Shown here: positions 9,231 through 17,592 of the stretch, piece after piece
Numbering within the stretch: the first letter of the stretch is position 1
Layout of the letters: every line of letters begins with the position of its first letter
DNA from: Coemansia sp. RSA 1804
Lineage: Eukaryota; Kickxellomycota; Kickxellomycetes; Kickxellales; Kickxellaceae
Direction: 5' to 3'
DNA length: 29,012 nucleotides
NCBI GenBank assembly: GCA_027578815.1
Contig: JANBTH010000172.1
Location: 1-29,012 of the forward strand
The notes under the pieces: generated by a model
Database searches by the model: none
Seen by the model: the letters and a program-made list of their open reading frames with translations, nothing else
What the model was told of the DNA's origin: nothing
Translations under genes and position numbers: made by a program

Positions 9231-9890
9231 ATGCCAGCCATGCACACGTTCGTCCAGCGCGTGGCGTCGGTTGCCAATCTGAACGAATATTCAGTCAACC
9301 CAAATTCGCATTGGGTCAATCTAAAGGGCTCGTGGACCACACATATTGTCACCATCGTTGTTTTCCGGTTTCTGTTTGGCGTTATTCCGTGGTCGACGCC
9401 CGAGCTCAGCTGGACGCTGACGAATCTGTCGTACTGTTTGTTCCAGTACATTATGTTCCACGGCGTCATTGGCACGCCGTTTGAGGTCAACCAGGGCGCC
9501 TACGATAACCTGACGCTCTGGGAGCAGATGGATAATGGCGAACAGTACACTCCAACCAAAAAGTTCTTGACGGTCTTTCCTATTGTAGTGTAAGTGCTCC
9601 TTCCCTCTCTCTTACCCCTCCCATTAAGGGTGTTCCATTGCCAGCCTGTCTACACAACGCTAACTTTTCTTTCTAACTCATGTCTGTTCGTTTGCTCTGC
9701 TCAGAGTACTTCCTTTTCTCTCTCTCTCACTTTCTGTAGGTTCCTGCTCAGCACGCACTACTCGTACTACGATGTCGCTACCTTCATCATCAACTTTACG
9801 GCTATTCTCATTATTCTGATTGCAAAGCTTCCGGCCTTCCACCGCGTGCGGTTCTTTGGCATCAACATGGGCCAGAACGACTACAACTAG
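9231..9890 (+). CDS. ORM1: ORM/ORMDL family regulator of serine palmitoyltransferase
   Basis: Two exons, 9231-9589 and 9740-9890, encode 169 residues. The 150-nt intron has donor GTAAGT and acceptor CTGTAG, and the split codon restores valine in the run KKFLTVFPIVVFLLS. This ER membrane protein binds and restrains serine palmitoyltransferase, the first step of sphingolipid synthesis. Family hallmarks: VNPNSHWVNLKG (N25 aligns with the ceramide-sensing Asn13 of ORMDL3), WTLTNL, HGVIGTPFE, LWEQMDNGEQYTPTKKFLTVFPIV, and the C-terminal AKLPAFHRVRFFGIN. About four hydrophobic segments are visible. The N-terminal tail before the core is only about 20 residues, so the long Ser-rich tail phosphorylated by Ypk1 in yeast Orm1/2 is absent and the protein is ORMDL-like. 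A second ATG at 9240 is an alternative start. Confidence 0.95.
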
Positions 9891-10226
9891 ATCCTGCCCA
9901 TCTGCCATTGTCGCTGGTCGCTGGTGCTGCTGCTTGGTTCAGTGCAGGCAAAGATACCACCACCTACACTCACCTTACATCTCCCCACGCTGTCCAGCCT
10001 TTTTTCTTTTTCCTTTTCTTTACCCAATCTCTCCTGTAGTTCTCCCAACCACCAAACCTTCTCACACTTTCTTTGTCATAGCTTCAGTGTCTTGTCTCTT
10101 TTACATGCTTCTTCGTTCAGTTCTTTTTTTATTTTTCTTCACTTGATTGATAAATTTCCTCTATTAAAACCACATACACACATATAAAGCACATCATTGC
10201 ACATACAGGGCAGAGCTGGTCCGTGC
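9891..10226. other. Convergent 3' spacer between ORM and BFR1
   Basis: T/C-rich sequence (long CTTTTT-type runs at 9995-10145) forms the 3' flank of ORM. The AT-rich end near 10140-10200 belongs to the 3' flank of BFR1. No gene seen. Confidence 0.5.
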
Positions 10227-11900
10227 TCATGCTTCCTCGGCGATCTTCTCATCGACTTCCAGCTCGGCCATCAGCTTGGCTATCCTCTCCTCAGCCTTCT
10301 GCTTGTTCTCCAGCGTCGCCCTGTCCTGGTTCTCGATGAAATGGCGCTTGCGGGCATCCAGCTGCTCGATAGCCGCCAGAATGGCCGCCGACGTGGTTGG
10401 AATGTTGATTTGCAGCTCAAGGAACCGCTCGGCAATCGACAATGGATGCTTCAGCGCCTCGGCCCTGGAGCCAGGCTTCCTGTCCTTGTTGCGTCCGTGT
10501 CTCTTTCTGGCCTTTCCGCCGTTGACGCCCGCAAAGTACGGCTCGTCCGAATCGACCTTCTTGACGGCAACCATGCCGGCTGGCACGTGATCGGTGGCCG
10601 TGTCAGCGTCGCGAATGCTGCTGGCCACCGATGGCGGGCGTGTGCTGCTCTCGGAGCGGCTGCTAGCTCCGCCAATAGACGACGGTGCCATGCCGCGGAG
10701 ATACACAAGCAGTGCGTCGCATCCGTCAATCTCGGCCTGGAACGCAGGAACCTCGGCCTCCTCGCGTTGCTCCTGCGCCATTTCCAAGCGTCTCTCGCGC
10801 TGCTCCCTGACGCGACGCTGTTTTTCCTCGACCGCCTTGCGTTCGCGCTCTTCCTGCTGCCACATAAAGTAGTCATTGCTCTGTTTGCGGAACTCCTCCT
10901 GCATCGCGCGCTTCTCGTCCCACACCTGGTCCAACTCCCTCATGATACGGGAGCGCTCGGTTAGAAGCGTCCCGCGCATACTTCCACCCTCGTCCTGCTT
11001 GGCCTTCAGAGCATCCAGCTCGCCTTGGAGCTCGGCGTACTCGTCGCTCAGTGCCTGCGCATTGGTGTCGGCTAGTTGGGCGTCGATTTCGGCCAGCTCA
11101 GCCATCTCACCATCAATTGCCGCCTGCAACGTCTCCGCCTGCTCAACATGCCGCTTTGCACGACGCAGTGCGGTGATCTTGTCCTCCAAGCGTCGTTCCT
11201 CCACCAGCTTCAATCCACCGTCGTCGATCCGTTTCTGGTGCTTGCCAATGAGCTCGTCGATCTCTCCCGTGCTCTTGTACGTCAGCTTTGCCTGCTGCGC
11301 CTTCAGATCTCCTGCCTTCTTGCTTATCGATGTCGTTAGTGCTGCCTGCTTATCGAACACGTCGCCGCGCGTCTTGCGCAGCTTGTTCTGGTCTGTGTGG
11401 ATCGCCTGTAGTCGCGAGACTATCTTGTTGCGTCTGTCAACATGTGGGCCTTTGCGTGGGTCCGACTTGCCTAGTTCCTGGCGAATATCGTCCTAGAATA
11501 AGAGCCTCCATTAAACCAAAGCACCCCCAGTACAAATGCAACAGTCATAGAAAGAATATATAATTGATTAGCCTTTTCCCCTAGATATTTCAAATGGGCT
11601 TCCAAAAGAAAGAGTTTGTGGAAACCAACTAACCTGCGGGTCTCTTGTGCCAAGCATGAAACTTGGTCCTCACACACCCCATATATAGACCCGCCTGAAA
11701 CGCATAAGTTGATCTTGTTTGAATCTGCTCCTTACCTGTTGCTTACGCAGCCCATCGATCTTGGCATCAATAGCTGCCAGCTCCTTTTTGAGCCTATCGG
11801 TCTCGGGCCGTGCAGGACGCGGTCTTCTCTCAGCTGCCGATGCACGACGGGATTCGGCCACATCCTTAACTGACGAGCCGGGTGCCATGGTAGAAGTCAT
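10227..11900 (-). CDS. BFR1: Bfr1-like nuclear segregation / polysome-associated coiled-coil protein
   Basis: Two exons, 11900-11736 and 11492-10227, joined in phase 0 across a 243-nt intron (donor GTAAGG, acceptor TTCTAG), give 476 residues. Most of the protein is charged coiled coil, with the Bfr1 pattern: KLxxI-type start (RLKKELAAIDAKIDGL), a KSDPRKGPH segment, TSTGEIDELIGKHQKRIDDG, VEERRLEDKITALRRAKR, QVWDEKRAMQEEFRKQSNDYF, VPAFQAEIDGCDALLVYL, a basic linker (KARKRHGRNKDRKPG) and a C-terminal region (LPISIAERFLELQIN-like) that gives a second short coiled coil. In yeast Bfr1 binds mRNA on ER-associated polysomes and was found as a multicopy suppressor of brefeldin A sensitivity. The start at 11900 has a second ATG four codons in (11888), and either is possible. 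It converges on ORM and diverges from QCR9. Confidence 0.88.
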
Positions 11901-12221
11901 TAAATAATAGCCAAACGAAACAAAAAATGGGCTCTCAGATAATTCTTCCTATTAATGAATAAAGCATAAACTCCCAAGGTGCGTTTATTGCGTTGGTTTT
12001 GTTTCTTATTTCCACAACAGAGTTATTCTATCAGAATAGGAAATACTCCGTATCTAGAAGATGGACAGCACAGACGTCTGAAGCTAGAAAGATAGACAGA
12101 TAGAAAAAGAGGAGAAAAGTACTAGACTAATTTGCGACAGGTTCTGCTGGATGGAAGCAAAGGCCAATTGAATTGGCTGCGTTATTTCAATGGAAAATAA
12201 AAGAAGGGTATTTCAACAAAA

Positions 12222-12240
12222 GAGAGGAGAGGAGAGGAGA
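12222..12240. repeat. Short GAGAG tandem repeat
   Basis: Three to four tandem GAGAG units. It is the same pentanucleotide type as the TCTCT repeat in RhoGAP intron 1, read on the other strand. Confidence 0.6.
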
Positions 12241-12617
12241 ACAGAATATAAAATGGAAAAGAAGGCTATAACGAGAAACAAAACAAAATAAACAAAACAA
12301 GCCTTTGGCCGTCATCGTCCACGTCTTCTTATCCTCTGTGGTTCCACTTGCGAACGTTTTTCAACATGGAGCAGCCTTTATTTATTGTGTTGCGCTATCT
12401 GATTGGGCCAGCACTTTTCTGCACCATATACTGCCATAGATCTTTAATCCCAATGGATAATCTCCGTGTTCAGCATGGTGCAAAATCAACCAGATAAGAG
12501 ATGCTTCAGCGGTTATTTCTTTCCTACAATTCGACACACTGGCATGCCTTTTAAAGCAAACGAAAAAAACAACACCTTATTTCTTTCTGGCCTTTCAATC
12601 AGTACTATTTTGTATTT

Positions 12618-12622
12618 ATTGG
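12618..12622 (-). promoter_or_regulatory. Inverted CCAAT box upstream of QCR9
   Basis: TTATTGGGA at about 85 bases before the QCR9 ATG carries an inverted CCAAT core. Further cores lie at 12402-12406 (GATTGGG) and 12450-12454 (CCCAAT). In fungi the HAP2/3/5 complex binds CCAAT and activates respiratory genes, which fits QCR9. The core is short and could be chance. Confidence 0.35.
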
Positions 12623-12706
12623 GATTACTTTTTGGTTTTCTTTTGTGTCGTTTAAATCTTTCCGATCGCGAGATAGACAGCAAGCGCATACAGCATATTT
12701 TGAAAA

Positions 12707-12913
12707 ATGGTCAGCGGATTCAGAAGAGCACTTGGCTCCTTTACCTACAGAACGTTCTTTAAGAAGGAATCGACTTACTTTACCACGGTTATTGCGTCGG
12801 GCGTCGCCTTCTCGATGGTCTTTAACACTGTTTTTGACAAGTACTGGGATAGAAAAACCGCTGGTCTCAAATGGGACGACATCAAGGACCGCTATGCCCC
12901 TGCCAGCGAGTAG
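12707..12913 (+). CDS. QCR9: Cytochrome bc1 complex subunit 9
   Basis: A 68-residue intron-free gene close in length to yeast Qcr9 (66 residues), a small supernumerary subunit of mitochondrial complex III. Visible features: TYRTFFKKESTYFTTVIASG at the start, a single membrane span (about 24-42, TTVIASGVAFSMVFNTVFD), then the polar C-terminus with YWDRKTAGLKWDDIKDRY, matching the family's FDxxW...GKLWKDVKxR pattern. The basic, hydroxyl-rich N-terminus doubles as the import signal in this family. The ATG sits in a good context (AAAAATGG). Confidence 0.92.
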   Translation: MVSGFRRALGSFTYRTFFKKESTYFTTVIASGVAFSMVFNTVFDKYWDRKTAGLKWDDIKDRYAPASE

Positions 12914-13099
12914 AAGTAGCAGCATCAACAGCAGGTGCTTTTCAAGCCCGTTTGTCGAGGATAACCTCCACAGACTCGTTTATCTTTTATCTTTGTTTTA
13001 GCTAGTCCAGAGCACCCCGTTCTGACTAGCCTTCTTTTCTGTCTAGTTACTAAACTATAGAGCTAAGGCTGCCGTGGTAAAAAAAGCAATGAATGCCAG

Positions 13100-13105
13100 C
13101 ACGTG
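13100..13105. promoter_or_regulatory. CACGTG E-box upstream of TRAPPC4/TRS23
   Basis: Palindromic CACGTG in AGCACGTGATT, about 180 bases before the TRS23 start. A second CACGTG with the same CACGTGAT extension lies in the RRN6/UBAP1 promoter. The core is a Cbf1/bHLH site type. Function here is inference. Confidence 0.3.
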
Positions 13106-13281
13106 ATTAGCCCGTAAATCAACTGTCGACTATTCCCGGCTGTTTAATGATAAGCAAGCTCAGCAACTACCCTACCTACGCGTGTATTAAAAGAGCTGGC
13201 ACACTGCATTATTTCTCTATCTTGTTCGTAACTTTTGGCTTGCTCGCATCTTTTGCTGTACAGGGCCAGTGGAACAGCGCA

Positions 13282-13698
13282 ATGATCCACTCTGTATTTA
13301 TTATCAACCGTTCGGGCGGTCTCATATACAACAAGAACTACAATACCCACATTGCACAGCTTTCGTCAAACGAGGCACTGATATTTGCTGGTACGTTCCA
13401 CGGAATCCATGCGCTCGCCTCACGTATAGCACCCACAGCGAAGGCCACAGGCACCAAGGACACAGGAATACAGACGATTGACACAAAGAACTTTAGGCTG
13501 CACTGTTTTCAGACACCCACAGGAATAAAGTTTATTGCCGCTACAGACCTATTACACACCAGGCTTACGGAGGCGCTGACAAGGATATATGAGCTATACT
13601 GCGACTACGCACTGAAAAGCCCGTTTTACAACCTTGAGATGCCTGTGCGGTCAGACATGTTCGACGCAAAGCTGTTGCAACTGGTTCAACAGGATTAG
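13282..13698 (+). CDS. TRS23: TRAPP complex core subunit TRAPPC4/Trs23 (sybindin fold), short form
   Basis: 138 residues, a core longin-fold subunit of the TRAPP complexes that act as Rab GEFs at the Golgi and ER. Diagnostic stretches: SVFIINRSGGLIYNKNY, LSSNEALIFAGTFHGIHALASRIAP, IDTKNFRLHCFQTPTGIKFIA, LTRIYELYCDYALKSPFYNLEMPVR and MFDAKL. They fit TRAPPC4 rather than its relative TRAPPC1/Bet5. The PDZ-like insert found between the first strands of human TRAPPC4 is absent, so the frame goes straight from the first strand to LSSNEAL. The start at 13282 gives the usual M-x-x-S-V-F N-terminus. An in-frame ATG at 13147 would add 45 residues, but that part looks like a splice acceptor tract (pyrimidine-rich, then TACAG at about 13258-13262). 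Confidence 0.92.
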   Translation: MIHSVFIINRSGGLIYNKNYNTHIAQLSSNEALIFAGTFHGIHALASRIAPTAKATGTKDTGIQTIDTKNFRLHCFQTPTGIKFIAATDLLHTRLTEALTRIYELYCDYALKSPFYNLEMPVRSDMFDAKLLQLVQQD

Positions 13699-14884
13699 TG
13701 AATGGGGGAGAGGTTTTTTGATAGAGAAGGGATGTTCCTGTTTTTTTGCTTTTTCTATAAGGCATAGTAAACAACGTGTTTTCGGGTATTAGAACTGACC
13801 GCTCATTCAGTCCTCCTCCCCAGTATGGTTGAAAAGGTCCTTGTATGTGCAATTGGCTTGTCCGGCGAACGGATATAGGGGAGGGGAGGGGGTTTCTGCG
13901 AGGCAACTCTACCAACATTCGGCAGCATGAGAAGGCAGTAGATAAAGACCGCTGGTTGTTGTTGCTGCTGGCTTGTCTCAAAAACAGGGAGGGAGAGTTC
14001 CGTTGTATGTAACCAAGAAGAAGAAACATAATCCGAGCCGCATGAGCTGGCCCGTTTTTTTCTCTCTCTCTCTCTCCCCTTTCCATCCATCTGTGATCAC
14101 TTGTTGCGTTTACCAACTTTCCTTTATTTACCAAAAAAACCAGCTCTTTTTGTTGCTTTTTATGTTGGTTTACTGTTTTCGACAGAAAAAAGTTGTTCCG
14201 TTTTTTTCTTTCTTTCTCTTCCTGCCTTTCCACGCTCTATCCTCCTTTACATTTTTGCTACCGATACACCTGCCTGACGCCTATCAATAAACAAACCTCC
14301 CTATAAGCTTAGCTTTGTTCTTTTCTGTGCATTTCTGCTCTGTGGCTACTCTAAAACGGCTGGGAAGTCTGCATTCACACTGTTGGAGAAATAGGACATT
14401 CTATAGTTTTCTGCAATTCTGCTGCGGAGCAAGCGCTGAAAAGTTGTTGGCTGGGTTGTTCTCTACACCTAAAAGTAAGCAGCTACTAGGTACTTGTGTT
14501 TTGCATAGTTGCCCTGAGCATGTCGTGTGTCTTTTGCTAGCCCACATTTCTCCACATAATACTGGTCTATTGTTTGGTGTATTTACAATTTACATTTGTT
14601 TTGGTTATTACGTTTATCCTACAGCAACCTCCTCTCCTTTCTTCTTCCAACACTCTCAAAAAAACTGGGCAACAAACGACACATATACCGCCTTCAGCAC
14701 AACCTAACCTAGTGGTATAGGTCAGATACTGCTGAAACCAAAAAGGTAGAGAGATAAAGGCGTGCTACCTTCATTACCTTCTTCCCTCTCTCTTTTGCAC
14801 CTTCCTTTCCCCTGCCCCAACCTTCGCACCACTCCACATATACAAATAAGTAAATAAACAAACAATCACTCCACGGCTGCGGCA
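13699..14884. other. 1.19 kb spacer between TRS23 and PP2A B''
   Basis: T-rich and AT-rich sequence with long pyrimidine runs (14050-14240, 14290-14330, 14760-14820). A minus-strand frame of 222 codons (13565-14233) overlaps the TRS23 coding end and a plus frame of 130 codons (14315-14707) lacks an ATG. Neither shows a domain, and both look like low-complexity accidents. An AATAAA at 14286 is 590 bases past the TRS23 stop. No tRNA seen. Confidence 0.5.
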
Positions 14885-17383
14885 ATGGGCTCGACAACAG
14901 CCAGCTCTTCTGCAATGACAACGCCGCAGAGAAAGGACAAAAAGGCTCAGACGAACTCACTAGCATTGTCACCCGTATTGCAGGCAGACGAGCTCAGCTT
15001 GAATCCACGCTGGTCGCCGCACATTAAATCGCCGCGGCATAACACCACCATATCTTCACGTATTCGGCTTCAGAATGCGGCGGCGCAGAGCAATGGTGAG
15101 GCGGACACAATAGACAGCAGCACCTCGGAGGCAAGCATGCGAGGCGGCGGCGGAGTGGGCGGGAGCAGTGCGCTGGCAAGTCCGCTGAGCAAGCGGGCGC
15201 GGATGCTGCAAGCGAACAGCCCTGAAAGCATGCCTCCTCTTAGTCCGGTTGTCAGCGCACGCAAACGCTCGATACGCGCAGAATTGGCACAAGACACGCC
15301 GTTTCCGTTCTCACCTACAGCGTCAGGGCTGCGTATCCGCTACGCACCATCGTCGCCGCTTTCACCTACACTGCGATCGACACCAAACCGCAACGAGCCA
15401 GAGTCGCCAACGCTGACTCGGATGCTGGTGGCCGATTCGCCATCCTTGTCGCTGGATGAAAGGCTGGACAGTCCGGACGGCATCGATGACGAAAGCCCCA
15501 CTGTCTCGCAGATGAGCAGATCGCTGCTATTCCGTCTGGATATCGAATCGCCAACCGGACGCAAGGCTTCGGGTGCTGCGTCAGCTAGTCGCTCGCCACT
15601 GCTTAGCGACGATAAATCAGTGCTTGCTGACTCGCCCATGGCTGTTCTTCGTCGCAGTCCATATGTGTCGTCTAGCGAGGACGAGCTCGATGGCAGCGAT
15701 GCGCTTGGAACCGCCGCTGTTACCGGCTCTCGGCACAGCGATCCAGATTCCGCAGATGCAGCGGCATGGAACCACCAGCTATCCGTGCCGAGGACGCGGC
15801 GGCCGAGTAGCAGTGCCTCACGCAGCGACTCGATAGCCGGCAAGCTCGAGCGGAAGCGGCGAAGGCTGTTGGCGAGCAGACTGACGGCGGTCCCGCAGAT
15901 ATACGTGTCGCCGCAGCATCCGCGGACTGACCACGCGATTGAGGTGGAGATTGCGCAGCAGCTGGGACGTATTCGGCGACACTTTGACAGCAGCTTTGGT
16001 GCGCGTGAGGCCGACTTTGCGCGAGTCACAGCCGAGTGCGGGCTGCCTCGCTTTGCCAACCGCGCGCTGTTTCGGTTTGTGGCACGCAGCTCGAGCGAGA
16101 TAATGGCGACAGCCTCATCGGTAATTGGCAAGCGGACGCGGCAGCTGGCAGAGGAAGCGTGGCCACCGTTCGAGCACTTCAGACACGTTTGGGCGCGACT
16201 CCGGCGGACCAGCACCGATGTGCACTCGTTGCTGTTCAACATTCTGGTGGAAGACTGCACTGCAGCGCGGCCGACTCTTCAGCGCGACGATCTGAAGGTT
16301 GTGGTTTCGGATGTGCTGGACCACCACAGCGAGCTCGAGTTCCTGGAGGGCCAGGACCACTACGCGCTAAGCTATATGGAAACCGTGATTGAGCGCATCT
16401 TCTACGTGGCCAACAGATCGTGGGACGGATTGGTGACGCTTGCTCAGTTCCGTCGCGCTGATATTGTTGGCATTGTGCGCGGAATCGAGGCCGGCATCGA
16501 CATCGATGTTGCGTCTCCCGGCGTGTTCTCGTACAAGCACTTTTACGTTCTGTTCTGCAGTTTCTATGAGCTCGACTCGAACCGCGACCGCTTGCTCGAT
16601 GCTCGCGATCTGCTGCGCTACTTTAACGGCATGCTGTCGCGTCGCTCCATCTCGCGCATTATTATGGGCAAGGGGAAGCCGTCCGAACATGTGCCGGTCC
16701 GCCATCCCGGCGATCCGCGTGTCAAGGCAAAGGCCGAGCGGCGCCGTGCAAAGGGATCGTCGGTATCGCGGTACGATCTGAATGTGCGGCTATCTGACTG
16801 CCGCATGACGTACCGTGACTTTATCTGGTTTCTGCTGTCGGAAATCGACAAGACGAGTCCGACGGCGGTCGAGTACTGGTTCCGGTGCTTGGATCTGGAC
16901 GGCGACGGCGTGCTGACCATCTACGAGCTTGAGTACTTCTACGATGAGCAGGTCAGTCGCATGGATGAGGAGATGGCTGGCGACATGATTATGCTTGACG
17001 ACCTGATGTGCCAGCTCTCGGATCTGGTACGACCCGCGAATGAGGGCCTCTTCACGCTAAAGGACCTGAAGCGCGTAGCGCCTGCGCAGTTACCACTGTT
17101 CTTTGACGCCTTCATGAATCTTACCCGGTTTGTCGAGCACGAAACTCGCACGGCCTTCCTTCAGCGCCAGCTGGCGCAGCTCTCGATGCGCGCGCTGCCT
17201 ACCACGTCCTTTGCTGATGTCATTCAGATGCGAATGGACTTTTTGGCTAGTATTCCTAACGCTTGGATTGAGTTTGCTGATCTCGAGTACGCGGCGCTGC
17301 TCAACGACCACCAGGAGTACGATGGGAACAAGCAGGCCGGCGAGAACGCCACACAGAATGCTCAGCCTGTGCAGGAAGCTTAG
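14885..17383 (+). CDS. PP2A regulatory subunit B'' (PR72/PPP2R3 family), EF-hand protein
   Basis: Single exon, 832 residues. The C-terminal 500 residues match the PR72/PR130/G5PR family, which targets the protein phosphatase 2A core and binds calcium. EF-hand 1: FCSFYELDSNRDRLLDARDLL with loop D564-D575. EF-hand 2: YWFRCLDLDGDGVLTIYELE with loop D670-E681, a canonical 12-residue loop. Also seen are MTYRDFIWFLLSEIDK between the hands and the CQLSDLVRPANEGLFTLKDLKR segment after them. The N-terminal third (about 1-330) is predicted disorder with some twenty Ser/Thr-Pro sites, many as (D/E)SP or SPxSPT, suggesting proline-directed kinase control (inference). S. cerevisiae and S. pombe have the B and B' families but, as far as I know, no B''. 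Converges on VPH1. Confidence 0.9.
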   Translation: MGSTTASSSAMTTPQRKDKKAQTNSLALSPVLQADELSLNPRWSPHIKSPRHNTTISSRIRLQNAAAQSNGEADTIDSSTSEASMRGGGGVGGSSALASPLSKRARMLQANSPESMPPLSPVVSARKRSIRAELAQDTPFPFSPTASGLRIRYAPSSPLSPTLRSTPNRNEPESPTLTRMLVADSPSLSLDERLDSPDGIDDESPTVSQMSRSLLFRLDIESPTGRKASGAASASRSPLLSDDKSVLADSPMAVLRRSPYVSSSEDELDGSDALGTAAVTGSRHSDPDSADAAAWNHQLSVPRTRRPSSSASRSDSIAGKLERKRRRLLASRLTAVPQIYVSPQHPRTDHAIEVEIAQQLGRIRRHFDSSFGAREADFARVTAECGLPRFANRALFRFVARSSSEIMATASSVIGKRTRQLAEEAWPPFEHFRHVWARLRRTSTDVHSLLFNILVEDCTAARPTLQRDDLKVVVSDVLDHHSELEFLEGQDHYALSYMETVIERIFYVANRSWDGLVTLAQFRRADIVGIVRGIEAGIDIDVASPGVFSYKHFYVLFCSFYELDSNRDRLLDARDLLRYFNGMLSRRSISRIIMGKGKPSEHVPVRHPGDPRVKAKAERRRAKGSSVSRYDLNVRLSDCRMTYRDFIWFLLSEIDKTSPTAVEYWFRCLDLDGDGVLTIYELEYFYDEQVSRMDEEMAGDMIMLDDLMCQLSDLVRPANEGLFTLKDLKRVAPAQLPLFFDAFMNLTRFVEHETRTAFLQRQLAQLSMRALPTTSFADVIQMRMDFLASIPNAWIEFADLEYAALLNDHQEYDGNKQAGENATQNAQPVQEA

Positions 17384-17592
17384 TGGCCATTCCTTTTGCG
17401 CCTTTCGGGACCATCATTCACCAAACGGTCTTCGCTTTGGTTTTTTTCATTGTTTACTTGTTTGTTTGCTAACGTCTTAATCTTATTTGAACCACACATT
17501 CTAAAAACCGGAACTTGGAAATGGTAGGAGGAAAAGAGAGATGAACGTGTATGTTTGTGCTCGATATTACGGCAGCTGCCGCGCTTGCTGCT

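Larger units (their letters stand above)
11901..12706. other. Divergent spacer between BFR1 and QCR9
   Basis: AT-rich, 806 bases, holding a GAGAG repeat and three CCAAT cores (12402, 12450, 12618; two inverted). A 98-codon frame at 12466-12762 overlaps the QCR9 start in another register and looks like chance. No further gene seen. Confidence 0.5.

Noticed and set aside
12466..12762. 98-codon frame over the QCR9 start
   Set aside because: Different register from QCR9, Leu/Phe-rich, no domain; QCR9 explains the region.
13147..13281. In-frame 45-residue extension of TRS23 with a membrane-like stretch
   Set aside because: The hydrophobic residues come from a pyrimidine tract ending in TACAG, which looks like a 3' splice site, and the family starts at the later Met.
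13565..14233. 222-codon minus-strand frame overlapping the TRS23 3' end
   Set aside because: It overlaps a well-supported gene, has low-complexity Lys/Glu/Gln runs that mirror the T-rich plus strand, and shows no domain.
14315..14707. 130-codon plus-strand frame in the TRS23 to PP2A spacer
   Set aside because: It starts at TTG rather than ATG, is rich in Phe/Cys/Ser/Leu as expected from T-rich noncoding DNA, and matches nothing known.
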